Below the pieces are notes generated by a model that searched no databases, had not been told where the DNA came from, and saw nothing but the letters and a program-made list of their open reading frames with translations. The translations under genes and the position numbers were made by a program. 64,000 nucleotides of DNA. It comes from Halieaceae bacterium. Its GTDB lineage: Bacteria > Pseudomonadota > Gammaproteobacteria > Pseudomonadales > Halieaceae. Below, piece after piece: positions 56,881-64,000 of this stretch (position 1 is the first letter of the stretch; every line of letters begins with the position of its first letter). The DNA lies in NCBI GenBank assembly GCA_902518075.1, contig CABYEX010000001.1:1-64000 (forward strand), given 5' to 3'.

Positions 56881-59106
56881 ATGAAAACACTAAATAACAG
56901 AGCATTTGGGCCACTGGCGTCCTTGGGATTATTGGGAGTGATTAGTATGGCTGCAGTAACCGGCTGCGATGGATTGGAAATAGAGAACCAAGGCTACCTC
57001 AGCTCACAAGGGGGGACTCAACCTGAGGCCAAAATCGTATCTGTATCGGATACACATTGGGGTGTTGAGGTACGAGATCCCTACCGATACATGGAGAATC
57101 TCGAGGATCCCGAGGTCGAGACATGGTTCAGGGCGCAAGCTAGCTATACAGAGTCGTATCTCAATGGATTGGAATCTCGCGCAGGCCTGTTTGATCGATT
57201 AGAGGAGCTGGACCAAGGTGCGCCGTTTACTACTGGCAGTGTGCAGCGTTTGTCCAATGGCATGCAGTTTTATCTGCGTCGTGATCGTGGTGAAAATCTA
57301 TACAAGCTCTACCTTCGTACCTCAGAGAATGGTCAGGAGCGCCTCCTAGTCGATCCCGAATCGATGAGTAGTGGTTCAGAGCAGCATTACAGCCTCGAGG
57401 GCTATGTGCCTTCCCCTTCTGGAGACTTCGTCGTTTATGGTTTAGCTCAGGGAGGATCCGAGCAAACCACTTACTATGTTCTCGATGTGGCTAGCGGGGC
57501 TGTCATTGGAAGCCCCATCGATAACATTGAGACAGCTTATAACTGGCCGCAATGGTCAGTGGACGAATCGGGGTTTTTCTACAGCAGGCGACGTGCTCTT
57601 ACTGACGATGCTCCGTCCACAGAAGAGTACAAACAAACCCGGGTGATGTTTCATCAACTTGATACTGGTGCCGAAAATGATCGCGTGATTGCGGCTTACG
57701 GACATTCAGTTTCCCTCCCAATATTAGAAACCGATTTCCCCAGCGTCTGGCTGAGCCCGAGATCTTCCCATGCGGTGCTGAAGGTAAAGCACGGCGACAA
57801 CAATGAAATTAGTTTATTCACTGCGCCACGCGCTGAACTATTAAGCGGGGATATTTCGTGGTCACAGCTCTGTGGTGAGTCTGACCAGGTTACGGATTTT
57901 GCTGTGATCGGTGACACAATTTATCTCGTTACCGGCAAGCAAGCGCCGCGTTTCAAGCTAGTCGAAATGAGTCTGAATGATCCTGATATGGCATCGTCAC
58001 GAGACGTCGTTCCAGCTGGAGACCTGGTTATCGAGAGCGTGAGTGTGGCCGCAGATGCCCTTTATATCTCGGCAAAGCGAGATGGCATAGGGATGGTTAT
58101 GCGATGGGCGCCCGATGTTGGACTCGAAGAGTTGTCTCCGCCAAGGGGTGGCGCTACCTACCTTTCGTCAATTGCACCTGACATACCTGGCGCGCTTATT
58201 TACGAGACGACCTGGATTCAGGGGGGTGTTCGTTACGCCTACGATCCCAAAACTGCGACCTTCGCAGATACGGGCATGATTCCCGTGGGGGAGTTCGATA
58301 ACCTCGAAGGTTATGTGGCCAAGGAGTTGGTTATCCCATCTCATGATGGTGTCATGATTCCTCTCACGATTCTTCACAGGGAGGGTTTGACGCTTCATGG
58401 GAAAAATCCAACAGTAGTTTATGGCTATGGTAGCTATGGTTCGTCGATGAACGTCGGCTTCAGCACGACTCGACTTGCCTGGCTTGAGAGAGGTGGCGTC
58501 TGGGCGATCGCTCATGTCCGTGGCGGGGGTGAGTATGGCCAGGAATGGCACTACGCAGGCCGCATGGAGACCAAGCCAAACACTTGGCGTGACCTCATCG
58601 CCTCCGCGGAATATCTGGTTCGGGAAAAATATACCAGCCCAGCCCACATGGCCCCCTGGGGAGGCAGCGCGGGAGGAATTCTCGCAGGGAGAGCCATCAC
58701 CGAACGGCCGGATCTCTTTGGAGCTGCGATCATAGACGTGGGCTCTCTGGACACCATCAGAGCGGAAACCACAACCAACGGCGTACCCAACATTAAGGAG
58801 TTCGGGACGGTCACAGAAGAAGCCGGTTTTCACGCGCTTTTGGCAATGAGCTCCTATAACAACGTGCGGGATGACGTGGAATACCCTGCTGTAATGCTCA
58901 CCCACGGATTCAACGATCCTCGGGTAGAACCATGGCAGTCAGGGAAAATGGCAGCTCGATTACAAGCCGCCACAGGAAGCGATAATCCCGTCTTATTGCG
59001 TGTAGATTTTCAGGCGGGGCACGGAATTGGTTCAACTCGAGATCAGTATTTACAGGAACGCGCCGATCAGTTCGCTTTTCTCTTTTCCAGGCTGGGTAGA
59101 AACTAA
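56881..59106 (+). CDS. Prolyl oligopeptidase family lipoprotein (S9A)
   Basis: A 741-residue serine peptidase. It has a lipoprotein signal (LGVISMAAVTGC), the prolyl oligopeptidase start VRDPYRYMENLEDPEVETWF, a seven-bladed propeller (about 90-440), and a C-terminal alpha/beta hydrolase. The triad is Ser in GGSAGGILAG, Asp in HGFNDPRVEPWQ and His in QAGHGIGSTRD; YGSYGSSMNVGFS and HVRGGGEYGQEW are also typical. It probably cuts proline-containing oligopeptides in the periplasm or at the cell surface. It is the only gene of the third tRNA-Val unit. Confidence 0.93.
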   Translation: MKTLNNRAFGPLASLGLLGVISMAAVTGCDGLEIENQGYLSSQGGTQPEAKIVSVSDTHWGVEVRDPYRYMENLEDPEVETWFRAQASYTESYLNGLESRAGLFDRLEELDQGAPFTTGSVQRLSNGMQFYLRRDRGENLYKLYLRTSENGQERLLVDPESMSSGSEQHYSLEGYVPSPSGDFVVYGLAQGGSEQTTYYVLDVASGAVIGSPIDNIETAYNWPQWSVDESGFFYSRRRALTDDAPSTEEYKQTRVMFHQLDTGAENDRVIAAYGHSVSLPILETDFPSVWLSPRSSHAVLKVKHGDNNEISLFTAPRAELLSGDISWSQLCGESDQVTDFAVIGDTIYLVTGKQAPRFKLVEMSLNDPDMASSRDVVPAGDLVIESVSVAADALYISAKRDGIGMVMRWAPDVGLEELSPPRGGATYLSSIAPDIPGALIYETTWIQGGVRYAYDPKTATFADTGMIPVGEFDNLEGYVAKELVIPSHDGVMIPLTILHREGLTLHGKNPTVVYGYGSYGSSMNVGFSTTRLAWLERGGVWAIAHVRGGGEYGQEWHYAGRMETKPNTWRDLIASAEYLVREKYTSPAHMAPWGGSAGGILAGRAITERPDLFGAAIIDVGSLDTIRAETTTNGVPNIKEFGTVTEEAGFHALLAMSSYNNVRDDVEYPAVMLTHGFNDPRVEPWQSGKMAARLQAATGSDNPVLLRVDFQAGHGIGSTRDQYLQERADQFAFLFSRLGRN

Positions 59107-59191
59107 GTGCTAAGGATCGACCGTAAACCAGCCATAGTTTCGGATGCTTATATATTTTCCTCAAAGGATAAGTAGGACAGACTTACCGAGT

Positions 59192-59266
59192 CCACGCGTG
59201 TCTTGGTGCGGCCGATCGGCCTTGACATGGTAGAGGTCGCCAGTGCGAGTCTGGCTGGTCCTAGCA
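59192..59266 (+). repeat. tRNA-Val 3' half with a different but paired T-arm
   Basis: 59220-59239 matches the tRNA (CCTTGACATGGTAGAGGTCG). The T-arm then reads GCCAG TGCGAGT CTGGC instead of GGCGG TTCGAAT CCGCC, and the acceptor TGGTCCTA is again the same, ending GCA instead of CCA. The T-stem still pairs fully, so the change is compensatory. 59192-59219 matches the left repeat at 56709. Confidence 0.8.
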
Positions 59267-59403
59267 AATACGACAGACTCGGCCTTGTGGCGGCTTTTTT
59301 GTATTTGGCTCAGCGCTAGCTGGGGGTTCGAAATGGAGGTTCGACCAAATGCGACTCTAGGAGCATTTGCAACCGAGCGCCCGCAGCGCGAAGCCCGCAG
59401 GGA

Positions 59404-59427
59404 CGAAACAGGCTTTAGCCTGTTTCG
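59404..59427. repeat. Perfect 10-bp inverted repeat beside the last tRNA fragment
   Basis: CGAAACAGGC, TTTA, GCCTGTTTCG. It lacks a T-run, so it is not a typical terminator. It could be a recombinase or excisionase site or an RNA hairpin. Confidence 0.6.
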
Positions 59428-59430
59428 GGT

Positions 59431-59449
59431 AATCCGCCTAGTCCTACCA
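59431..59449 (+). repeat. Terminal 19 nt of tRNA-Val (outer boundary)
   Basis: AATCCGCCTAGTCCTACCA differs from the tRNA end at one base (A for G). It stands right before the terminator at 59456 and probably marks the right end of the array. Confidence 0.75.
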
Positions 59450-59455
59450 AATGAC

Positions 59456-59483
59456 AAACCCTCGCCATCGGCGGGGGTTTTTC
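59456..59483 (+). terminator. Rho-independent terminator, probably the original one of tRNA-Val
   Basis: CCCTCGCC, ATC, GGCGGGGG, then TTTTT. It is 7 nt after the last tRNA-end copy, the spacing expected behind a tRNA gene. Confidence 0.85.
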
Positions 59484-59635
59484 GTTAGGGGGGTTTAGCT
59501 GGTTCAAAGCACCAAAGACAACCGACAGATCACGTCTAGCGGACTGATTTGCAGGGTGTTGTTGGCGACGACATCCGAAAAGTCAAAACGCAAAATCCAA
59601 TCTCCCGTTACCCATTCCGTCGGGCAGCACGCCAT

Positions 59636-59665
59636 AAGAAAAACCCGGCACAAAGCCGGGTTTCC
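59636..59665 (-). terminator. Bidirectional terminator after the second TonB receptor
   Basis: AACCCGGC, a 5-nt loop, GCCGGGTT. On the minus strand it is followed by TTTTTCTT. It lies 70 nt after the receptor stop. Confidence 0.85.
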
Positions 59666-59735
59666 TTATTTTTCGCGTCACGCACAGGCACGCGATGCAT
59701 AACCAAAGCCTAAGAGGGTTGCGTGTCAGATGCGC

Positions 59736-62270
59736 TCAGAAATTTAGCCGAAACTCAACTCCGTAAGCACGCGGCATCCCTCTCACCAAGTAATCTTGGT
59801 AAAACGCGTTCAAGTTCAGGCCATAGGTGTAATAGCCCTTATCCGAGATGTTTCGTGCCCAAGCCGCCACAGTGTATTTGTCTGTTGTATAGGCCACTCG
59901 AGCATTTAACAGCCAATAACCCGGGTTTTGGCAAGCTAACTCCGGGCTGGCCAACAGCGTACTGGCTCCACTGGCCGGTCTATCGCATGGCTGCTGGCCG
60001 TAGTCATTGAAAGGGTCGAACCAATAATCGCCCATGTACTGCGCCTCTCCAGAGAGGGTCAAATCACCACTCTGACCCGACCAGACCCTCCATTGGGCAT
60101 TCAGGTTTGCACTAGTTTGGGGGGCGTTAGGAAATTCGTTTCCACCGATATTAGCTCCGTCAGCGGACAGCTGTTGGTCATCATATTCAGTGTCCAAAAA
60201 ACCAGCCGAAGCGTTGATCAATAAATTATCCAAAGCCTGCCACGACAGCTCTATCTCACCCCCACTTACTTCACCGTCAGCACTGCGGAGGAAAGATGTG
60301 GCGCCGACGATCTGAGCAATTTGCTGCCCTGAATAATCATAATAGAAGGCGGCGGCATTCACCTGCAGGGTATTGTCCAGAAGGCGAGCTTTTAGCCCCA
60401 ACTCAAAGGCATCAACCGTCTCAGGCTCGACAAAGTAAACTTGCGAGACATCCTGATACGCCAGCGCGTTGTATGTGCCGGCCCGGTAGCCAAGCGCATA
60501 GCTACCGTAAAGCATCACATCGTCACTCATTCGATACTGAGCAACAAATCGCCCAGTCAACTCGTTGGTAGACTCGTCTTGGTTCACCCTAGGGATTGAA
60601 CTCATATCCAGAGGCGCGCCCGCAGCCACGTTGGCGGCGTTGTATATGTAGGGCACGAGGGCCGCAACCGGGGTGCCGCCGAGATTTTTTACAACAGATA
60701 CAGCGTCTTTGTACTTCACATCGTCCTGTGTGTATCTGAGCCCAACTATGGTGGTCAATCGATCTGTAACGTCGAATGATATTTCGCCGTAAATCGCGGT
60801 TGAGGGGCGCTCAATCGTGAACTCTTGACTCACGTCGATGTTTGCAAATGGTGGGGCACCTGCTGCCGCGCAAGCAGCCTGCACTGCAGTTCCGCCAGCG
60901 CTGTTAAGAAGTGCAACATCCGTGTTGAATGCAATCAGTGATCTCGCATCAAAAAACCCATTTGGATTAATGTTAAGTGGCGCACAATTAGCAGGGTCAG
61001 TCGGGTCCAACCCCGGCACCGCTGCAAAAAGCGGCAGAATAGACAACGAGTTGCCTACGGCAATCGATGGATTAAAGTAGTTGTCGGGCACGCCGGCCGA
61101 GGATAACAAAGGCTGAAGAAAACCAAAAAAATCGGGTTCGTTAGCAGTGAAAATTTCATCTGATCCTGTGTAAATACCGCCAATAAAACGCAGACGTTCA
61201 CTTGTAAAATCAATCCTGAGGTCAACGTTGTAACTCTCGCTCTCGGAGTAGTAGCGGATAGCGCATACGTCAAGCGCAGAGCCGTCACATTCAAAAGGCG
61301 ATAACTGATACTCCCCCTCGTCGTAACCAAATATGCCTGTGAACGACCATGAATCATTAATCTCATGCTCCACAGTCAAGCTAACCCCCTCGCTGCTGGT
61401 GAAATATACGCCAGATGTATCAGATGCCACGGACTCCATGTCTGGGCTCGCAATCAGCGGCACTCCCGTGCCGTTTGCGCCACCTGCGAGGTAACCAACA
61501 CCAAACGCAATATCTTGCCGTGGATCGTTTTCTGCCCAATAAACCTTTGCGTGGATATCAGTCTTATCGGAAGGACGCCACAGAACTGAGAGGCGGCCCG
61601 CAGTAGAAGAGGTCTGAGGATGATCAGTGCCTAGTAAGGTGTTATCCACATAACCATCTGCCTCAGATACCGCTCCGGATAACCTCACCCCGAGCACATC
61701 TGGAATGATTGTCGCTTCCACTGCTCCGGTGAAGTCTGCGTATGAGTAGTTGCCCAGTCGGACATTTAAGAAGCCAGACGCTCCTTCACCAAGGCTAGGC
61801 TTGATAGTGTTCACGTTCACTGCTCCGCCTGTCGTATTTCGACCATAGAGCGTGCCCTGTGGGCCTCTCAGCACTTCGACACTTTCCAGGTCAAAAAGCT
61901 GTTGCCCATGGGAGGCTCTGAAGCTCTGGTAAACCTCATCAACGTAGACCCCTACAGGAGACGCAGTTGCCGCGGAAAACTCATTAGCAACCGATATACC
62001 TCTGATTGAGAAATTTGGCTGAGTCCGCCCGTAAGCGCTGGTGACCTGAATATTGGGCACTGCACCCATTAGGTCGCTAGTCTCTACGATCCCGAGTTCC
62101 ACAAGCCGCTCAGAGGAAAAAGCAGTCACCGCTTGAGGAATATCCTGCAGGTTTTCAGCTCTTTTTGAGGCTGTAACGACCACTTCCTCAAGTTGCTGCG
62201 CGAAGGTTGGCACCGTCAGGCTACTGATCACCGAGGCCAACAGGAGTTTTGATAACTTATGATTTTTCAT
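59736..62270 (-). CDS. TonB-dependent outer-membrane receptor
   Basis: An 844-residue receptor. The signal peptide ends TFAQ, followed by the TonB box EEVVVTASKR. Plug motifs are DIPQAVTAFSSERLVELGI, DLESVEVLRGPQGTLYGRNT and TGGAVNVNT; the barrel ends FRLNF. ATG 62270 has an AGGAGC site. It lies 66 nt downstream of the aldehyde dehydrogenase on the same strand, so importer and enzyme are likely co-transcribed and may treat the same compound. Confidence 0.95.
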   Translation of the reverse strand: MKNHKLSKLLLASVISSLTVPTFAQQLEEVVVTASKRAENLQDIPQAVTAFSSERLVELGIVETSDLMGAVPNIQVTSAYGRTQPNFSIRGISVANEFSAATASPVGVYVDEVYQSFRASHGQQLFDLESVEVLRGPQGTLYGRNTTGGAVNVNTIKPSLGEGASGFLNVRLGNYSYADFTGAVEATIIPDVLGVRLSGAVSEADGYVDNTLLGTDHPQTSSTAGRLSVLWRPSDKTDIHAKVYWAENDPRQDIAFGVGYLAGGANGTGVPLIASPDMESVASDTSGVYFTSSEGVSLTVEHEINDSWSFTGIFGYDEGEYQLSPFECDGSALDVCAIRYYSESESYNVDLRIDFTSERLRFIGGIYTGSDEIFTANEPDFFGFLQPLLSSAGVPDNYFNPSIAVGNSLSILPLFAAVPGLDPTDPANCAPLNINPNGFFDARSLIAFNTDVALLNSAGGTAVQAACAAAGAPPFANIDVSQEFTIERPSTAIYGEISFDVTDRLTTIVGLRYTQDDVKYKDAVSVVKNLGGTPVAALVPYIYNAANVAAGAPLDMSSIPRVNQDESTNELTGRFVAQYRMSDDVMLYGSYALGYRAGTYNALAYQDVSQVYFVEPETVDAFELGLKARLLDNTLQVNAAAFYYDYSGQQIAQIVGATSFLRSADGEVSGGEIELSWQALDNLLINASAGFLDTEYDDQQLSADGANIGGNEFPNAPQTSANLNAQWRVWSGQSGDLTLSGEAQYMGDYWFDPFNDYGQQPCDRPASGASTLLASPELACQNPGYWLLNARVAYTTDKYTVAAWARNISDKGYYTYGLNLNAFYQDYLVRGMPRAYGVEFRLNF

Positions 62271-62336
62271 TTACTGCTCCTGAGTTGAACGTATTTAAGA
62301 TTGAGTACTGATTTCACTTAACAACTACTTTAACCA

Positions 62337-63752
62337 CTAGGGTAGAAGAATCGTTCTCGTCTCCAAATAAGAGCGAAATCCGTCTTCTCCCAATTCCCTA
62401 CCGATACCTGATTGGCCCCAACCACCAAAAGGCGCCACAAAATCTAGGATTTTTTTGGAGTTCACAGCGACGCTACCGGTCTTCAACCGTTGAGCTATCC
62501 CTAGCGCACGGTTGGCATCGCCCGACCACACTGACCCCGATAAACCATAACGTGACTCATTTGCCCATCCAGCCGCCTCTTCCACGGTGTCGTAGACACG
62601 GAGACAAGCTACTGGGCCAAACAGCTCTTCATTCCAGATTTCCGCAACAGAATCCTTCACTTCGTACAATCTTGGGGGTACCGTGGCAGATTCTTGCGGT
62701 TCTTCCCTAGTGCCGCTTAACAGCAACGCGCCTTGGCTAGTGGCCTCGTTGCAGGTATTTCTGATCCTGTTGGCTGCCTCCGCTGTCACTACTGGCCCAA
62801 TTCCGGTTTCAGGTGACCGAGGGTCTCCAACCACCGTCTCCTCGAACATCTCACTGAGGGCTGATCGCAGTTCGGGCGCGCGAGATTTCGGAATGAGGAC
62901 TCGACTTTGAGCGCCACAAACCTGACCGTTGTTTTGCAACATCGCTAACCAGAGTTGATCTTTCACCGCGGTGAAATCTACGTCGTCGAGCAAAATCGCG
63001 CTGGATTTACCGCCTAGCTCCAGCGTCACGCGAGCAAAGCGCTGCGCACACAACTTAGCGACCGCAAGCCCAGAGGCTGAGCTACCGGTAAAACTGACCT
63101 TGCGGAACACGTCGTTACGCACTAATTGATCACCTAGAACACGGCCGCCCAAAACCAAATTGACCGCGCCTGTCGGCAAATCCATCCGCGCGAGATAACG
63201 GCTAAAAAGAGCCATCGAGTCAACATTCTCGGGGCTGGGCTTCAAGACAACTGGGCAACCTGCAAGGAGGGCAGTGGCAAGTTTCAGGCATGCCAGAAAG
63301 ATTGGAACATTACAGGGCACGATGCCCAGGGCGATGCCAATCGGCAACCGGTCAATTCTCACTTTGCCGCCGCGAGCACCCACCCGTTCCTCGGTAAACG
63401 CAAACGCGCTCGCCTGCTCAACTAGAGATCGAATCAGCGCTACCGCAGATTGCACCTGCAAAACTTCGGATTGAGCCACAGGACAGCCGGTCTCCATGAT
63501 AATCAGTCGTGCCAAGGAGGCCGCGTCACGCTCAAGGTCTGATGCAAGCTGAAGCAGTGCTGCGCTCCGAGCTTTTAGATCGGCCTCCGCGCTTAGATTT
63601 AGCGTCTTCAGTTGCGTAATGAGCGGATCTAAGACACCGGGCGCGACCTCAGTCCAAGGCCGCAAGCTTGAGCCATCTACGGGCGACAGACGCTGGAACT
63701 CCTCTCCCGGAAAATCCAGTTGCTCACCCAACAAAAGCCCGATGAACGCCAT
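62337..63752 (-). CDS. Aldehyde dehydrogenase
   Basis: A 471-residue NAD(P)-dependent enzyme oxidising an aldehyde to its acid. The catalytic Cys is in NNGQVCGAQSR and the Glu in VTLELGGKSS; KVSFTGSSASGLAV binds the cofactor and ELFGPVACLRVYD lies near the end. It starts 2 nt after the upstream gene's stop, so they form an operon. Substrate unknown. Confidence 0.93.
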   Translation of the reverse strand: MAFIGLLLGEQLDFPGEEFQRLSPVDGSSLRPWTEVAPGVLDPLITQLKTLNLSAEADLKARSAALLQLASDLERDAASLARLIIMETGCPVAQSEVLQVQSAVALIRSLVEQASAFAFTEERVGARGGKVRIDRLPIGIALGIVPCNVPIFLACLKLATALLAGCPVVLKPSPENVDSMALFSRYLARMDLPTGAVNLVLGGRVLGDQLVRNDVFRKVSFTGSSASGLAVAKLCAQRFARVTLELGGKSSAILLDDVDFTAVKDQLWLAMLQNNGQVCGAQSRVLIPKSRAPELRSALSEMFEETVVGDPRSPETGIGPVVTAEAANRIRNTCNEATSQGALLLSGTREEPQESATVPPRLYEVKDSVAEIWNEELFGPVACLRVYDTVEEAAGWANESRYGLSGSVWSGDANRALGIAQRLKTGSVAVNSKKILDFVAPFGGWGQSGIGRELGEDGFRSYLETRTILLP

Positions 63753-63754
63753 CC

Positions 63755-64000
63755 TTAATCTGCCCTACCTGCCGCAGCCTCAGTTGCTCGATCCCTACCC
63801 GACAAACGAATCAAAGCCTCGTGAAACTCAAACCAAACAGTGTGGTAGCTGTCTATCAGCGCACCGGTAACAAATTGCTGATGACCTGCACTCACTTGTG
63901 CAAAGGCTATTTCGAGTCGGCGGGCGTAATCTCGCAGTAGAGGACATGAAGCAAGGTGAGTAGCAACCAAATGCTTAAGCGAATCATGGTCTTTGAACAT
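63755..64000 (-). CDS. C-terminal part of an unidentified protein, cut by the window edge
   Basis: 81 codons up to the window edge. The sequence (DHDSLKHLVATHLAS, LIDSYHTVWFEFHEALIRL) is helical, with several histidines and no signal or membrane helix. I do not recognise the family. The first codon in the window is ATG, but this may be internal. It is the promoter-proximal gene seen of the operon with aldehyde dehydrogenase and TonB receptor. Confidence 0.6.
   Translation of the reverse strand: MFKDHDSLKHLVATHLASCPLLRDYARRLEIAFAQVSAGHQQFVTGALIDSYHTVWFEFHEALIRLSGRDRATEAAAGRAD

Overview
The window reads as chromosomal DNA of an aerobic, probably marine gammaproteobacterium. The block hemC / argH / cyaY-lptM-lysA-dapF-DUF484, the glnK-amtB operon beside ubiK, and the families DUF3080, DUF3187, DUF3833 and DUF6482 are typical of that class. 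The two TonB receptors, SDR, MDR and VOC enzymes and a DUF4278 microprotein would fit the OM60/NOR5 (Halieaceae) group, but that placement is inference. No plasmid, phage or CRISPR genes are visible.

Layout. 1-6350: housekeeping block with haem (hemC, cut by the window edge), arginine, frataxin, the LptM lipoprotein, and lysine/diaminopimelate genes, packed with 1-4 nt overlaps. 6351-8864: a 2.5 kb gene-poor, partly AT-rich gap where xerC usually sits; it holds only a 59-residue DUF4278 protein that I can support. 8865-12314: HAD phosphatase, then a minus-strand glnK-amtB-glnK nitrogen operon with a candidate sigma-54 promoter, an NtrC site and a possible RNA pseudoknot before the second glnK, then ubiK. 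12616-27738: cytochrome c5, GST, lipoprotein, putrescine synthesis from agmatine (aguB-aguA), a GTP cyclohydrolase II-like enzyme, a DNA-repair pair (Cho nuclease plus photolyase), AsmA, SelO, and a fused PyrD-PyrK dihydroorotate dehydrogenase, followed by a decayed cupin gene.

27766-35448: an AT-richer block ending at the 3' end of a tRNA-Thr(CGT) gene. It has two related secreted proteins, an SDR, a VOC protein, a methyltransferase and a TPR-sulfotransferase. Four same-strand copies of a short repeat (29636, 31134, 32405, 35219) lie between its genes. 35692-52779: sugar epimerase, then a cluster of VOC proteins (two exported), MDR oxidoreductases, an MFS transporter, a TonB receptor, D-lactate dehydrogenase, ThuA, SDR, GST, an amidohydrolase and an M28-like protein. 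This looks like uptake and breakdown of an unidentified organic compound.

52904-59483: a tRNA-Val(GAC) gene followed by several repeats of its own 3' part (exact at 54238, variant at 59220, short at 59431, plus a weak trace at 56737). They partition three cargo genes: a cupin, a CotH-like lipoprotein and a prolyl oligopeptidase. What looks like the original tRNA terminator lies after the last copy. This nested, integrase-less tRNA array is the most unusual structure in the window. 59736-64000: a minus-strand operon of an edge-cut gene, aldehyde dehydrogenase and a second TonB receptor.
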